A stretch of DNA of 64,000 bases from Moraxella atlantae NBRC 14588 (GTDB taxonomy: Bacteria > Pseudomonadota > Gammaproteobacteria > Pseudomonadales > Moraxellaceae): assembly GCF_001591265.1 (NCBI RefSeq), contig NZ_BCUL01000009.1, positions 19,127 through 83,126 of the forward strand. The letters are read 5' to 3'. The first letter of the stretch is position 1, and each line of letters opens with the position of its first letter. A model generated the notes under the pieces. The model made no database searches and was not told the DNA's origin. It was given only the letters and a program-made list of their open reading frames with translations. Positions 38,937-49,134 of the stretch are shown piece after piece. Made by a program: the position numbers and the translations under genes.

Positions 38937-39767
38937 ATGCCTATCGTAAAAGCCAAACCAACATCACCAGGTCGCCGATTTGTCGAAAAAGTTGTGCATC
39001 CACACCTTTATAAAGGTCGTCCTTATGCCGCTTTGGTCGAATCAAAACGCAAATCTGGTGGTCGTAACAATAACGGACGCATTACCACGCGTCACGTCGG
39101 TGGTGGTCACAAACAACACTACCGTTTGATTGACTTCAAACGCACCAAGGACAACATTCCAGCGGTGGTTGAACGCATCGAATACGATCCAAACCGTACC
39201 GCACACATCGCGCTACTAAAATACGCCGATGGTGAGCGTCGCTATATCATCGCACCACGTCGCTTGCAACAAGGCGACACTGTGATCTCTGGTGAAAGCG
39301 CGCCAATCCGTCCAGGTAACTGCTTGCCACTACGCAGCATTCCTGTGGGTACTGTGATTCACAACATTGAGCTAAAAATCGGCAAAGGCGCACAAATTGC
39401 GCGTTCTGCAGGTGCTAGCGTACAGTTGTTGGGTCGTGATGGACAATACGCCATCGTGCGTTTGCGTTCAGGCGAAACACGCCGTATCCACATCAATTGC
39501 CGCGCGGTCATTGGTGAAGTGTCAAACACCGAAAACAACTTGCGCTCATTGGGTAAAGCAGGTGCTAGCCGTTGGCGTGGTATTCGCCCGACCGTTCGCG
39601 GTACTGCCATGAACCCAGTAGACCACCCACACGGTGGTGGTGAAGGTCGCAACTTCGGTAAACACCCAACCAGCCCATGGGGTCAAAAAGCTAAAGGTCT
39701 GAAAACTCGTACCAACAAGCGCACTGACAACATGATCATTCGTCGCCGTCGCGTCAATAAGAAATAA
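38937..39767 (+). CDS. rplB: 50S ribosomal protein L2
   Basis: 276 residues. [19 protein letters not shown] start, with [18 protein letters not shown] near residue 220, the conserved loop close to the peptidyl transferase centre. Ribosome site AAGGAT. Confidence 0.98.
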   Translation: MPIVKAKPTSPGRRFVEKVVHPHLYKGRPYAALVESKRKSGGRNNNGRITTRHVGGGHKQHYRLIDFKRTKDNIPAVVERIEYDPNRTAHIALLKYADGERRYIIAPRRLQQGDTVISGESAPIRPGNCLPLRSIPVGTVIHNIELKIGKGAQIARSAGASVQLLGRDGQYAIVRLRSGETRRIHINCRAVIGEVSNTENNLRSLGKAGASRWRGIRPTVRGTAMNPVDHPHGGGEGRNFGKHPTSPWGQKAKGLKTRTNKRTDNMIIRRRRVNKK

Positions 39768-39778
39768 GGAATCGTTGC

Positions 39779-40054
39779 ATGCCTCGTTCATTGAAAAAAG
39801 GTCCATTCATCGACGCGCACTTGTTTGCCAAAGTGGAAAAAGCGTTGGAGACCAATTCACGCAAACCCATCAAAACTTGGTCACGTCGCTCGATGATTTT
39901 GCCACAAATGGTTGGCTTGACTATCTCTGTGCATAACGGTCGCACCCACGTGCCTGTTATCGTCAATGAGCAAATGGTCGGTCACAAACTTGGTGAATTT
40001 GCCCCAACGCGTACTTATCGCGGACACGGCGTAGACAAGAAAGCTAAAAAATAA
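39779..40054 (+). CDS. rpsS: 30S ribosomal protein S19
   Basis: 91 residues. [15 protein letters not shown] and [11 protein letters not shown] are diagnostic. 30S head protein that contacts S13 and the A-site tRNA region. Ribosome site AAGGAA, 11 bp after rplB. Confidence 0.98.
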   Translation: MPRSLKKGPFIDAHLFAKVEKALETNSRKPIKTWSRRSMILPQMVGLTISVHNGRTHVPVIVNEQMVGHKLGEFAPTRTYRGHGVDKKAKK

Positions 40055-40064
40055 GGTGCTTATT

Positions 40065-40394
40065 ATGGAAGTAACTGCAAAATTACGCGGTGCCGCCATC
40101 TCGGCACAAAAAGTACGCCTAGTCGCGGATGAAGTGCGTGGTAAGCCTATCGAGCGCGCTTTAGACATCTTGACTTTTAGCAACAAAAAAGCTGCTAAAT
40201 TGGTCAAAAAATGCCTAGAATCAGCGATCGCTAACGCTGAGCACAACAACGGTCTAGACATTGATACCTTACGCGTATCAACCATCTACGTTGATGAAGG
40301 CATCACGCTAAAACGCATCATGCCACGTGCCAAAGGTCGCGCTGACCGTATCAGCAAGCGTACTTGTCACATCACAGTTAAGGTAGGGGTATAA
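40065..40394 (+). CDS. rplV: 50S ribosomal protein L22
   Basis: 109 residues from the ATG at 40065; a GTG at 40056 in the same frame is part of the ribosome site [21 protein letters not shown] and the beta-hairpin [13 protein letters not shown], which reaches the exit tunnel, are present. Confidence 0.97.
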   Translation: MEVTAKLRGAAISAQKVRLVADEVRGKPIERALDILTFSNKKAAKLVKKCLESAIANAEHNNGLDIDTLRVSTIYVDEGITLKRIMPRAKGRADRISKRTCHITVKVGV

Positions 40395-40395
40395 C

Positions 40396-41151
40396 ATGGG
40401 TCAAAAAGTCAATCCAATCGGTATCCGTCTTGGTGTGATTCGCAAATCCAACGCCAACTGGTACGCCGACCCAAAAAAATACTCAGAATACTTAATCAAC
40501 GACCTACAAGTTCGTAAGTATCTTGAGAAAAAATTTAACGACAGTGGCAAAAATTCAAATGCCTCTGCCATGGTTAGTAACATCGTGATCGAGCGTCCAG
40601 CAGGCGCAGCAAAAATCACCATTTCTACCGCACGCCCTGGCGTGATCATCGGTAAAAAAGGTGAAGATATTGAAAAGTTGCAAAAAGAGCTAACCCAATT
40701 GATGGGCGTGCCTGCGCAAGTCAATATCGAAGAAGTGACCCAGCCTGACCTAGATGCACAATTGGTAGCCCAAAGCATCGCCTCTCAGCTTGAGCGTCGT
40801 GTGATGTTCCGTCGTGCCATGAAACGTGCGGTACAAAACACCATGAAAGCAGGCGCACAAGGCATCAAGGTTGAGCTATCAGGTCGCCTAGGTGGTGCTG
40901 AAATCGCCCGTACTGAGTGGTATCGTGAAGGTCGTGTACCGTTGCACACCTTGCGCGCCGACATCGACTACGCCACCGTACGCGCCGAAACCACTTACGG
41001 CACCATCGGTGTTAAAGTGTGGATTTTCCGCGGCGAAATCTTAGACGGCATGAACCGTATTTACAACCCCGTCAAAGAAGACAAGCAAGCGCGCGCACCA
41101 CAAAAACGCCGTAGCCGTGGCAGCAACCGCCAAGCCAAAGACAGAGGTTAA
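40396..41151 (+). CDS. rpsC: 30S ribosomal protein S3
   Basis: 251 residues. The N-terminal KH domain has [15 protein letters not shown]; the C-terminal domain has [20 protein letters not shown]. It forms part of the mRNA entry pore with helicase activity. The basic tail (about 230-251) is Arg/Lys/Gln-rich. One base after rplV. Confidence 0.98.
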   Translation: MGQKVNPIGIRLGVIRKSNANWYADPKKYSEYLINDLQVRKYLEKKFNDSGKNSNASAMVSNIVIERPAGAAKITISTARPGVIIGKKGEDIEKLQKELTQLMGVPAQVNIEEVTQPDLDAQLVAQSIASQLERRVMFRRAMKRAVQNTMKAGAQGIKVELSGRLGGAEIARTEWYREGRVPLHTLRADIDYATVRAETTYGTIGVKVWIFRGEILDGMNRIYNPVKEDKQARAPQKRRSRGSNRQAKDRG

Positions 41152-41157
41152 TCAACT

Positions 41158-41571
41158 ATGTTACAACCAAAACGTACCAAGTTCCGTAAAGTACAAAAAG
41201 GACGTAATACGGGTTTAGCCCATCGCGGTAGCAGCGTATCCTTTGGTACAATCGGACTTAAATCAGTTGAGCGTGGACGTATGACTGCTCGCCAAATCGA
41301 AGCGGCACGTCGTACTATTTCACGTCGTATCAAACGCGGTGGTAAAATCTGGATTCGCGTATTCCCAGACAAACCAATTACCGAAAAACCCCTAGAAGTA
41401 CGTATGGGTAAAGGTAAGGGTCCTGTAGAATACTGGGTCTGCGAAATCAAACCAGGCAAAATGCTGTATGAAATCGAAGGCGTAAGCGACGAGCTTGCTA
41501 TTGAAGCCTTCACCCTAGCAGCAGCAAAACTGCCATTTAAAACCACCATTGTTAAACGGACGATAATGTAA
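41158..41571 (+). CDS. rplP: 50S ribosomal protein L16
   Basis: 137 residues. [19 protein letters not shown] start and [13 protein letters not shown] are diagnostic. Needed for tRNA accommodation at the A and P sites. The stop overlaps the rpmC start by one base. Confidence 0.98.
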   Translation: MLQPKRTKFRKVQKGRNTGLAHRGSSVSFGTIGLKSVERGRMTARQIEAARRTISRRIKRGGKIWIRVFPDKPITEKPLEVRMGKGKGPVEYWVCEIKPGKMLYEIEGVSDELAIEAFTLAAAKLPFKTTIVKRTIM

Positions 41572-41795
41572 TGAAGATCAGCGAACTACGCGACAAATCA
41601 GTTGAAGAGCTGACCCAGTTACTGGATGAAAAACAGCTTGAAGCGTTTCGTCTACGCATGGCAAAAGCGACCAATCAATTGGGTAACACCCATGAGATCC
41701 GCAACAACCGTCGCACCATCGCCCAAATCAAAACGCTTTTGACTGAAAAACAAGCGGCTAACCAATCAGCTAACGACACAGCGCAAGGAGTCTAA
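41571..41795 (+). CDS. rpmC: 50S ribosomal protein L29
   Basis: 74 residues, about ten longer than usual because of a polar tail ([15 protein letters not shown]). Core [17 protein letters not shown]. Sits at the tunnel exit beside L23. Confidence 0.97.
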   Translation: MKISELRDKSVEELTQLLDEKQLEAFRLRMAKATNQLGNTHEIRNNRRTIAQIKTLLTEKQAANQSANDTAQGV

Positions 41796-41797
41796 CT

Positions 41798-42106
41798 GTG
41801 AGTGAAGCAATCGCAAACCCATTAGAAGCCGAAGCAACCCCAGAGGTGCATAGCGCCGATCACGGTACTTTGATTGGTAAAGTTGTCAGCGACAAGATGG
41901 ATAAAACCATCACTGTACTTATTGAGCGTCGTATCCGCCACCCAAAATATGGCAAAATGATTCGTCGCTCAAGCAAGCTACATGCGCATGATGAAAACAA
42001 CACCTGCGGCATGGGTGACATCGTACGTATTCGCCAAACCCGCCCACGTTCAAAAACCAAAACTTGGGAATTGGTCAATATTGTAGAAAAAGCCCAAGAA
42101 ATTTAA
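41798..42106 (+). CDS. rpsQ: 30S ribosomal protein S17
   Basis: 102 residues from a GTG preceded by AAGGAG. The first 20 or so residues are an acidic extension not present in short S17 proteins; the OB-fold core starts near [15 protein letters not shown]. Last gene of the S10 operon, followed by a hairpin. Confidence 0.95.
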   Translation: MSEAIANPLEAEATPEVHSADHGTLIGKVVSDKMDKTITVLIERRIRHPKYGKMIRRSSKLHAHDENNTCGMGDIVRIRQTRPRSKTKTWELVNIVEKAQEI

Positions 42107-42142
42107 TCATACATTCGTGATTAAACCCTTGGCAAAGGCTAG

Positions 42143-42183
42143 ACCAATCTATGCTTTTAATACATCTAAATGCATAGATTGGT
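42143..42183 (+). terminator. hairpin at the end of the S10 operon
   Basis: 12-bp perfect stem ACCAATCTATGC / GCATAGATTGGT with a 17-base loop and no long T-run, 37 bp after rpsQ. It may be a weak terminator or an RNase processing site between the S10 and spc operons. Confidence 0.5.
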
Positions 42184-42217
42184 TCAACACCTTTCAAACA
42201 AAGCTATTGTAAAAAAA

Positions 42218-42246
42218 TTGCAAAACAAACTGGCATCTGCTAGAAT
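42218..42246 (+). promoter_or_regulatory. sigma70-type promoter of the spc operon
   Basis: TTGCAA (42218-42223) and TAGAAT (42241-42246) with 17-base spacing, about 120 bp upstream of rplN, at the position of the spc promoter in E. coli. Confidence 0.7.
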
Positions 42247-42258
42247 ATGTCACCTTAA

Positions 42259-42287
42259 AAATTGGCTATGCGAAGGCTAGCCAATTT
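42259..42287 (+). promoter_or_regulatory. 5' leader hairpin of rplN
   Basis: Stem AAATTGGCTA / TAGCCAATTT starting about 12 bases after the predicted -10. It would cap the spc transcript with a 5' hairpin. No known ribosomal-protein binding motif was recognised. Confidence 0.4.
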
Positions 42288-42366
42288 GTGTATTTATTAT
42301 TGGCGTACGTGGTTAAATGCGCCATAGCAGACAGGCAGACTTGTTTTGCCAATCAGGAGTAACGCG

Positions 42367-42735
42367 ATGATTCAGACTGAAACAATGCTGGAAGTTGCTG
42401 ATAACAGTGGTGCAAAACGAGTCCAGTGTATCAAAGTACTGGGCGGTTCTCATCGTCGTTATGCATCAGTCGGCGACATCATTAAAGTGACCGTAAAAGA
42501 AGCAATTCCACGCGGTCGTGTCAAAAAAGGTGATGTAATGAACGCGGTAGTCGTACGTACCAAATTTGGTGTACGTCGTCCAGATGGTTCAGTACTACGC
42601 TTTGATGACAACGCAGCTGTGCTGCTCAACAACAACAAAGCGCCTATTGCTACCCGTATCTTCGGGCCAGTAACGCGTGAGCTACGTAGCGAACAATTTA
42701 TGAAAATTGTTTCTCTAGCCCCAGAAGTATTGTGA
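42367..42735 (+). CDS. rplN: 50S ribosomal protein L14
   Basis: 122 residues from the ATG at 42367, preceded by CAGGAG; an earlier in-frame codon is not needed. [20 protein letters not shown] is diagnostic. It lies at the subunit interface. First gene of the spc operon. Confidence 0.98.
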   Translation: MIQTETMLEVADNSGAKRVQCIKVLGGSHRRYASVGDIIKVTVKEAIPRGRVKKGDVMNAVVVRTKFGVRRPDGSVLRFDDNAAVLLNNNKAPIATRIFGPVTRELRSEQFMKIVSLAPEVL

Positions 42736-42743
42736 GGTGAAGC

Positions 42744-43061
42744 ATGGCAAAACTACGTAAAGGTGACAACGTTATCGTACTAGCTGGTAAAGATAAAGGC
42801 AAGCAAGGCGTTATCTTGGCAGTTAAAGATGACCGTGTCAAAGTTGAAGGCATCAATATTGTCAAAAAACACCAAAAGCCCAACGCGATGACGGGCAAAG
42901 AAGGTGGCATTATTGCACAAGAAGCTTTCATGCATATTTCTAATGTGGCAATCTTTAACGCCACAACCCAAAAAGCAGATCGTATTGCTTACCAAATTGG
43001 CGAAGATGGCAAAAAACAGCGCGTCTATCGCTCATCTGGTGAAGTCGTGGCGACTGCGTAA
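42744..43061 (+). CDS. rplX: 50S ribosomal protein L24
   Basis: 105 residues. KOW motif near the N-terminus (GDNVIVLAGKDKGKQGVI). One of the two assembly initiators of 50S. Ribosome site GAGGTGA. Confidence 0.98.
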   Translation: MAKLRKGDNVIVLAGKDKGKQGVILAVKDDRVKVEGINIVKKHQKPNAMTGKEGGIIAQEAFMHISNVAIFNATTQKADRIAYQIGEDGKKQRVYRSSGEVVATA

Positions 43062-43080
43062 CGAGTAAAGGGTAATCGTA

Positions 43081-43617
43081 ATGGCAAGACTCAAAACGCA
43101 ATACAATGACCAACTCAAAGCCCAGCTACAACAGGAGCTTGGCTTGAAAAACGTCATGGAAATCCCCAAAATTACCAAGATCACATTGAACATGGGTGTG
43201 GGTGGTGCAGCACAGGATAAAAAAATCTTGGAAGGTGCACTGTCTGATATGACTGCAATTGCAGGTCAAAAACCTGTCGTGACCAAAGCGCGTAAATCAG
43301 TCGCGGGTTTTAAAATCCGTGAGGAATGGCCAATCGGCTGTAAAGTTACTTTACGCGGCGAACAAATGTATGAATTCTTGGATCGCTTGATCTCTATCGC
43401 GATTCCTCGTATTCGTGACTTCCGCGGTTTTAGCGATAGAGCCTTTGATGGTCGTGGTAACTACTCATTGGGTATCAAAGAACAAATCGTATTCCCTGAA
43501 GTGGATTTCGACAAGATTGACCGTATTCGCGGTATGGATATCACCATTACGACAACAGCAAAAACCGACGAACAAGGTCGTGCGCTGCTGAAAGCCTTTG
43601 GCTTCCCATTTCGTTAA
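43081..43617 (+). CDS. rplE: 50S ribosomal protein L5
   Basis: 178 residues. [33 protein letters not shown] and [16 protein letters not shown] are diagnostic. Binds 5S rRNA and contacts P-site tRNA. Ribosome site AAAGGG. Confidence 0.98.
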   Translation: MARLKTQYNDQLKAQLQQELGLKNVMEIPKITKITLNMGVGGAAQDKKILEGALSDMTAIAGQKPVVTKARKSVAGFKIREEWPIGCKVTLRGEQMYEFLDRLISIAIPRIRDFRGFSDRAFDGRGNYSLGIKEQIVFPEVDFDKIDRIRGMDITITTTAKTDEQGRALLKAFGFPFR

Positions 43618-43651
43618 TGGCATGCCCAATCGCTTAAGGATATAGGAAACT

Positions 43652-43957
43652 ATGGCAAAGAAAAGTATGATTAACCGTGAGCTGAAACGCGAAGCGATGG
43701 TGGCAAAATATGCCCCAAAACGTGCTGCGTTGAAAGCCATTATCAACGACAGCAATGCCAGCGATGAAGAGCGTTTGGATGCAATGCTTGCACTACAAGC
43801 ACTACCACGTGATGCTTCACCTGTGCGTTTGCGCAACCGTTGTGCGATTACTGGTCGCCCACATGGTTACTTCCGTAAATTTGGTCTGTCACGCAACATG
43901 ATTCGTGAAAAAGTCATGCAAGGCGATGTGCCAGGCGTTCGTAAAGCTAGCTGGTAA
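43652..43957 (+). CDS. rpsN: 30S ribosomal protein S14
   Basis: 101 residues, the long zinc-independent (C-minus) form: the C-terminal part [20 protein letters not shown] has no CxxC pair set. Ribosome site AAGGATATAGGA. Confidence 0.98.
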   Translation: MAKKSMINRELKREAMVAKYAPKRAALKAIINDSNASDEERLDAMLALQALPRDASPVRLRNRCAITGRPHGYFRKFGLSRNMIREKVMQGDVPGVRKASW

Positions 43958-43968
43958 GGGGATACAAG

Positions 43969-44367
43969 ATGAGTATGCAAGATAGCGTCGCTGATATGCT
44001 AACCCGTATCCGCAATGCCCAAATGGCACAGAAAGCATCTGTCACCATGCCAGGCTCAAAATTACGTAAATCAATCGCTGATCTGTTGGTTAGCGAAGGC
44101 TATATCGCCTCAGCAGAGCTTGAAGATGTGGGTAATGGCAAAACCGAACTTACGCTTGAGCTAAAATACTACGAAGGTAAGCCAGTTATCGAGTTGTTGC
44201 AACGCTACAGCCGTCCTGGTTTGCGTCAATATCGTTCAGCTGCTGACTTGCCAAGTGTGCGTCAAGGTCTGGGCGTGGCAATTATTTCAACCAGTCAAGG
44301 CATCATGAGTGACCGTGAAGCGCGTAAAGCGGGTATCGGTGGTGAAGTGATTGCATTGGTTGCCTAA
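43969..44367 (+). CDS. rpsH: 30S ribosomal protein S8
   Basis: 132 residues. [17 protein letters not shown] start and a C-terminus with [20 protein letters not shown]. In E. coli S8 represses the spc operon at the L5 gene. Ribosome site AAGGGG. Confidence 0.98.
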   Translation: MSMQDSVADMLTRIRNAQMAQKASVTMPGSKLRKSIADLLVSEGYIASAELEDVGNGKTELTLELKYYEGKPVIELLQRYSRPGLRQYRSAADLPSVRQGLGVAIISTSQGIMSDREARKAGIGGEVIALVA

Positions 44368-44474
44368 GGGCAATTGGTTTGACAGGCATTCGCGGTGCGT
44401 CCACGTTTGCCTGTTTATTTTTGGTTAGAGCTGATTCATTGAATCGGGTCATTTTTAGAGCAGGAATTACCGTT

Positions 44475-45008
44475 ATGTCTCGTGTGGCTAAAGCCCCTGT
44501 AACCTTGCCAAACGGCACCAGCGTTACATTGAACGGTCAGCAGGTCGAAGTGAAAGGCAGCAAAGGCACGTTGTCTTTACACCTGCATGATTTGGTCGAG
44601 CTAAAACAGGAAGAAAACAGCCTTATCGTCTCACCTGTTGCCGATACCAAAGAAGCGTGGATGCACACAGGTACCGTGCGTGCGCTAATCAACAACATGG
44701 TTAAAGGTGTGAGTGAAGGTTTTGAGCGTCGTTTGCAGCTTATCGGTGTTGGTTACAAAGCCGCTGTTGCTGGCAACAAAGTCAATTTAAACCTTGGCTA
44801 TTCACATCCCATCGAATACGTCTTGCCAGAAGGCGTGACCGCAGAAACCCCAAGTGCAACAGAAATCGTTTTGCGCTCAAGCGATAAGCAAAAATTGGGT
44901 CAAGCGGCAGCCAATATTCGCGGATATCGTCCACCAGAGCCTTACAAAGGTAAAGGTGTACGCTATAGCGATGAATATGTGGCACGTAAAGAAGCTAAGA
45001 AAAAGTAA
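44475..45008 (+). CDS. rplF: 50S ribosomal protein L6
   Basis: 177 residues from the ATG at 44475, preceded by CAGGAA. The frame is open for 96 bases upstream, but those codons do not belong to L6. [17 protein letters not shown] start and [16 protein letters not shown] near the end are diagnostic. The 107-bp gap before it is unusually long for this operon. Confidence 0.97.
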   Translation: MSRVAKAPVTLPNGTSVTLNGQQVEVKGSKGTLSLHLHDLVELKQEENSLIVSPVADTKEAWMHTGTVRALINNMVKGVSEGFERRLQLIGVGYKAAVAGNKVNLNLGYSHPIEYVLPEGVTAETPSATEIVLRSSDKQKLGQAAANIRGYRPPEPYKGKGVRYSDEYVARKEAKKK

Positions 45009-45020
45009 GGTGAATGGGAT

Positions 45021-45371
45021 ATGTTGGATAAAAAATCTGCTCGTTTGCGCCGTGCCAAAAAAACCCGTGCTCACATCCGTGTGTTGGGTGCAAACCGTTT
45101 ATCGGTAAACCGCACTGGTCGTCACATCTATGCACAAGTGATCTCGCCAACAGGCGGGGAAGTTCTAGCACAAGCCTCAACCTTGGACGCTAGCCTTCGC
45201 TCAGGTCAAACCAGCAACATTGAAGCGGCTACAGCCGTTGGTAAATTGATCGCTGAACGTGCCAAAGCTGCGGGTATCACTAAGGTTGCATTTGACCGCA
45301 GCGGCTTTAAATATCATGGTCGCGTAAAAGCGCTGGCTGAAGCGGCGCGTGAAAATGGATTGGAGTTCTAA
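45021..45371 (+). CDS. rplR: 50S ribosomal protein L18
   Basis: 116 residues. The basic N-terminus binds 5S r[21 protein letters not shown] is diagnostic. Ribosome site AAGGTGA. Confidence 0.98.
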   Translation: MLDKKSARLRRAKKTRAHIRVLGANRLSVNRTGRHIYAQVISPTGGEVLAQASTLDASLRSGQTSNIEAATAVGKLIAERAKAAGITKVAFDRSGFKYHGRVKALAEAARENGLEF

Positions 45372-45373
45372 TC

Positions 45374-45871
45374 ATGGCAAAAGTCGAACAAACAGACGGA
45401 TTGGTTGAACGCTTGGTAGCGGTCGATCGCGTAGCAAAAGTGGTTAAAGGCGGTCGTATTTTTTCATTCACGGCTTTGACGGTGGTAGGTGACGGCAATG
45501 GTCGTGTAGGTTTTGGTCGTGGTAAGGCACGTGAAGTGCCTGCCGCTATCTCAAAAGCACTAGAAGCTGCCAAACGCAACATGATTACCGTAGATCTAGA
45601 TGGTAACACCTTGCAGCACCCAATCCATGCACGTCACGGTGCTAGCCGCATCTACATGCAACCTGCCTCAGAAGGTACTGGAGTTATTGCTGGTGGTGCG
45701 ATGCGTGCTGTACTTGAAGTGGCTGGCGTACAAAACGTTTTGGCGAAAACTTATGGATCTACCAATGCCGCAAACGTAGTACGTGCGACATTTAATGGTC
45801 TAAAACAAATGTCATCGCCAGAGCAAGTTGCAGCCAAACGCGGTAAAACCGTTGAAGAAATTTTGGGCTAA
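45374..45871 (+). CDS. rpsE: 30S ribosomal protein S5
   Basis: 165 residues. [16 protein letters not shown] and [19 protein letters not shown] are diagnostic. Part of the mRNA entry pore; the spectinomycin-contact loop region is near residues 20-30. It starts two bases after the rplR stop. Confidence 0.98.
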   Translation: MAKVEQTDGLVERLVAVDRVAKVVKGGRIFSFTALTVVGDGNGRVGFGRGKAREVPAAISKALEAAKRNMITVDLDGNTLQHPIHARHGASRIYMQPASEGTGVIAGGAMRAVLEVAGVQNVLAKTYGSTNAANVVRATFNGLKQMSSPEQVAAKRGKTVEEILG

Positions 45872-45884
45872 GAGGTGAATGAAC

Positions 45885-46079
45885 ATGGCAACTGATAATA
45901 AAAAGCGCATGAAAGTGACGCAAATCAAGTCTGGTTCACACCGCTTGAAAAGCCACAAAGCATGCTTAACTGGTTTAGGATTACGTCGCATCGGTCATAC
46001 TGTTGAAGTTGAAGATACACCTTCAACACGTGGCATGGTAAACCGCATTAACTACATGGTTAAAGTGGAGGAAGTGTAA
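45885..46079 (+). CDS. rpmD: 50S ribosomal protein L30
   Basis: 64 residues from the ATG at 45885, which is 7 bases from GAGGTG; the ATG at 45879 is too close to that site. [21 protein letters not shown] is the core (21 residues, seen at about 11-31). The stop overlaps the rplO start by one base. Confidence 0.95.
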   Translation: MATDNKKRMKVTQIKSGSHRLKSHKACLTGLGLRRIGHTVEVEDTPSTRGMVNRINYMVKVEEV

Positions 46080-46519
46080 TGGGACTGCGTTTAAATGAGC
46101 TTGCACCTGCACCAGGTGCCAAAAAAGCCAAACATCGCCGCGGTCGTGGTATCGGCTCAGGCTTGGGTAAAACAGGCGGACGTGGTGTCAAGGGACAAAC
46201 CTCACGCTCAGGTTCTGGCATCCGCTCAGGTTTTGAAGGCGGTCAAATGCCTTTGTACCGTCGTTTGCCAAAATTTGGTTTTACCAGTAAATTGGCAATG
46301 GTAACCGCAGAAGTACGCTTGTCAGATTTGAATAAAATCGAAGGCGATGTGGTAAGCTTGGATACACTAAAACAAGCCAACATCATCCGTCATGACATGC
46401 AACGCGCGCGTGTAATTTTGTCTGGTGAAGTACCACGTGCTTTGACATTCCAAGGTGTGAAAGTAACCAAAGGCGCGAAAGCTGCAATCGAAGCAGCTGG
46501 TGGACGCGTTGAGGAGTAA
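46079..46519 (+). CDS. rplO: 50S ribosomal protein L15
   Basis: 146 residues. [20 protein letters not shown] with the Gly/Arg-rich N-terminal tail (about 15-60) and the globular C-terminal domain. Late assembly protein. Overlaps rpmD by one base. Confidence 0.98.
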   Translation: MGLRLNELAPAPGAKKAKHRRGRGIGSGLGKTGGRGVKGQTSRSGSGIRSGFEGGQMPLYRRLPKFGFTSKLAMVTAEVRLSDLNKIEGDVVSLDTLKQANIIRHDMQRARVILSGEVPRALTFQGVKVTKGAKAAIEAAGGRVEE

Positions 46520-46524
46520 TCCAC

Positions 46525-47862
46525 ATGGCAAGACAGTCGGCGACGCTTAGCCCGTTGGGCTTTATTCGAAAGTACGATGAGCTGTTTAATCGCTTGCTGT
46601 TCTTGTTTGGTGCGCTATTGGTGTACCGCTTTAGCTCACACGTACCGATTCCGGGCATGAACCCTGAACGTTTGGCAGAGTTTTTTCATACCAATGAAAA
46701 TACCATCTTAGGCATGTTTAATATGTTCTCAGGTGGCGCGCTTGAGCGTATGTCTGTCATGGCATTGGGTATTATGCCCTATATATCGGCATCTATTATT
46801 GTGCAAATGGCGACGGCAGTAATTCCATCGCTTGACGCGCTAAAAAAAGAGGGGCAAGCGGGTCAACGCCAAATCAATAAATACACTCGGCAATTAACGT
46901 TAGCATTGGCACTGATACAGTCGATTGGGCTGTGTACAGGATTGATTAGTCAAGGTTTAACGCTATCATCGGGATTAACTTTTTATATCCCTGCAGTGAC
47001 TTCACTGGTTGCAGGATCGATGTTTTTGATGTGGCTTGGTGAACAAATCACTGAACGCGGTATTGGTAATGGTATTTCGATGCTGATTTTGGCGGGCATC
47101 GTGGCAACGTTTCCAAGCGTGGCGACACAAACCATGACAGCGGTGCAGCAAGGCACTATGAGCCTAATCGCATTGTTTATTTTTGCCGCGCTAGGCTTAG
47201 CCGTAGTGGCAGGTATCGTGTTTATTGAGCGTGCGCAGCGGCGTATTCCTGTGAATTATGCGCAAAAGCAAGCGTCAGATCGCAAAGTATATGCTACTCA
47301 GCAGTCGCACTTACCACTTAAAATCAATATGGCAGGTGTGATTCCAGCAATTTTTGCCAGCTCGCTACTGTTGTTTCCTGCAAGTTTGGGGCAGTGGGTC
47401 GGACAGTCGGAAAATCCGAATCTGTTTCAGCGTATGATGCAAAACTTTGCTTTGCTATTGTCGCCTGGCACCCCACTTTACTTGTTGATTTTTGCCTTAC
47501 TTATCATCTTCTTTTGCTACTTTTATACCGCGTTGGTATTTAGCCCAAAAGAAGTGGCAGAAAATCTTAAACGCAGTGGGGCATACATCCCAGGTATCCG
47601 CCCAGGCCAACAAACCCAGCGTTACCTTGACCATGTGCTTAACCGTTTGACGTTTATTGGCGCGGTCTATATGACAGTTATCTGTCTAATGCCCATGGTG
47701 CTGCAATCATCGTTTGGTATTCCGTTTCATCTCGGTGGTACATCGCTGTTGATTACTGTGGTGGTGATCATGGATTTCATTGCGCAGATTAAAGCGCATT
47801 TGATGACCCATCAATACCAAAACTATTCGTTGCTTGCGCCTATCAACGCACCGACGCATTAG
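46525..47862 (+). CDS. secY: preprotein translocase subunit SecY
   Basis: 445 residues with ten membrane helices. It is the protein-conducting channel with SecE and SecG. The plug region follows helix 1 (FSGGALERMSVMALGIMPY nearby), and EQITERGIGNGISMLI and FSPKEVAENLKRSGAYIPGI are family signatures. Ribosome site GAGGAG, five bases after rplO. Confidence 0.97.
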   Translation: MARQSATLSPLGFIRKYDELFNRLLFLFGALLVYRFSSHVPIPGMNPERLAEFFHTNENTILGMFNMFSGGALERMSVMALGIMPYISASIIVQMATAVIPSLDALKKEGQAGQRQINKYTRQLTLALALIQSIGLCTGLISQGLTLSSGLTFYIPAVTSLVAGSMFLMWLGEQITERGIGNGISMLILAGIVATFPSVATQTMTAVQQGTMSLIALFIFAALGLAVVAGIVFIERAQRRIPVNYAQKQASDRKVYATQQSHLPLKINMAGVIPAIFASSLLLFPASLGQWVGQSENPNLFQRMMQNFALLLSPGTPLYLLIFALLIIFFCYFYTALVFSPKEVAENLKRSGAYIPGIRPGQQTQRYLDHVLNRLTFIGAVYMTVICLMPMVLQSSFGIPFHLGGTSLLITVVVIMDFIAQIKAHLMTHQYQNYSLLAPINAPTH

Positions 47863-47924
47863 TCAAATGGATTAACAGTTAAGATTTAGGTAGTTTTTCA
47901 AAGTTATCATCTAGGGAGCTTTAA

Positions 47925-48041
47925 ATGAAAGTTCAAGCCTCAGTTAAAAAGATTTGCGGTAACTGTAAAATTGTTCGCCGTAAAGGTGTGGTTCACGTGA
48001 TTTGTAGCTCAGAGCCACGTCATAAGCAACGTCAAGGCTAA
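47925..48041 (+). CDS. rpmJ: 50S ribosomal protein L36
   Basis: 38 residues. Starts [15 protein letters not shown] and ends EPRHKQRQG. The zinc ligands CGNC...C...H are all present, so this is the zinc-binding type. Ribosome site AGGGAG. It lies between secY and rpsM as in E. coli. Confidence 0.97.
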   Translation: MKVQASVKKICGNCKIVRRKGVVHVICSSEPRHKQRQG

Positions 48042-48057
48042 TAGGTCTTGCTTTTTG

Positions 48058-48083
48058 GTCGCGGATGGTGTATTATCCGCGAC
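48058..48083 (+). promoter_or_regulatory. leader hairpin before rpsM
   Basis: 9-bp GC-rich stem GTCGCGGAT / ATCCGCGAC with an 8-base loop, 17 bp after rpmJ and 115 bp before rpsM. No T-run follows, so it is not a standard terminator. The position matches the alpha-operon leader, where S4 acts in E. coli; a role here is inferred. Confidence 0.4.
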
Positions 48084-48198
48084 TTGCTGTTATTTTGGAC
48101 GAATATGGACTCAGGATCATTTGAGTTAAACGGCTGAAATAATGCAATCGAACCGATAGCAGCTGGTCTGCTGTCTTTGAGTAAACTGGAGAAATTGA

Positions 48199-48555
48199 AT
48201 GGCTCGTATTGCTGGTGTAAACGTTCCAGACAATAAGCACGCTGTCATTTCATTGACCTATATTTTTGGGATTGGACGTACCACTGCCGCGAAAATTCTT
48301 GATGCGGTAAATATTGCGCCTACCACCAAAATGGGTGAGTTGGATGACGCACAGCTAGATGCTGTCCGTGCTCAAGTAGCAGAGTACACGACTGAAGGTG
48401 ATCTACGTCGTGAAATCTCAATGAACATCAAACGCTTAACGGACTTGGGTTGTTACCGTGGTATGCGTCACCGTCGCGGTTTGCCTGTGCATGGACAACG
48501 TACCAAAACCAACGCACGTACCCGTAAAGGTCCACGTAAAGCGATTCGTAAATAA
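48199..48555 (+). CDS. rpsM: 30S ribosomal protein S13
   Basis: 118 residues. [19 protein letters not shown] and [20 protein letters not shown] (about 91-110) are diagnostic. Forms the 30S head bridge to L5. First gene of the alpha operon; ribosome site TGGAGA. Confidence 0.98.
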   Translation: MARIAGVNVPDNKHAVISLTYIFGIGRTTAAKILDAVNIAPTTKMGELDDAQLDAVRAQVAEYTTEGDLRREISMNIKRLTDLGCYRGMRHRRGLPVHGQRTKTNARTRKGPRKAIRK

Positions 48556-48615
48556 GTTTAAAGTAAGTTTGATTACTTTGAACATAAATAATTTAGCATG
48601 TTAGGAAGCTAAAAG

Positions 48616-49005
48616 ATGGCAAAAGACACTCGCAGTCGTAAAAAAGTGACGCGCCGCTCGGTATCTGAGGGTGTGGCTCACATTCATGCGTCTTTTAATA
48701 ACACCATTGTGACCATTACCGACCGTCAAGGTAATGCACTGGCTTGGGCCACCGCTGGTGGGCAAGGCTTCCGTGGTTCACGTAAATCAACTCCATTTGC
48801 AGCACAGGTAGCCGCCGAAGTGGCAGGTAAAGCTGCACAGGAATATGGGTTGAAAAATGTCGATGTTTTGGTTAAAGGACCAGGACCTGGCCGTGAGTCT
48901 GCGGTAAGAGCGTTAGGCGCATTGGGTTATAAAATCAATAGCATTAGCGATGTGACCCCAATCCCTCACAATGGCACCCGTCCGCCGAAAAAACGCCGCG
49001 TTTAA
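48616..49005 (+). CDS. rpsK: 30S ribosomal protein S11
   Basis: 129 residues. [20 protein letters not shown] and [19 protein letters not shown] are diagnostic. Platform protein near the mRNA exit. Ribosome site TAGGAAG. Confidence 0.98.
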   Translation: MAKDTRSRKKVTRRSVSEGVAHIHASFNNTIVTITDRQGNALAWATAGGQGFRGSRKSTPFAAQVAAEVAGKAAQEYGLKNVDVLVKGPGPGRESAVRALGALGYKINSISDVTPIPHNGTRPPKKRRV

Positions 49006-49134
49006 TGACATATGGTTTGGTGACTATCATAAATTTGTAGACTCTACCAAACAAATCTATGTCAGAACGTTAAATGCAGTTTATGGCTTGTATTTAGCCA
49101 AATCGACTGCATGAATATCGTCTAGGAGACTTAT

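Noticed and set aside
42107..42345. tRNA or other RNA gene in the rpsQ-rplN spacer
   Set aside because: Only two simple hairpins and a promoter are present; no cloverleaf or other known fold.
44379..44474. 32-codon N-terminal extension of L6
   Set aside because: The normal L6 start MSRVAKAPV is at 44475 with its own ribosome site; the upstream codons are leader.
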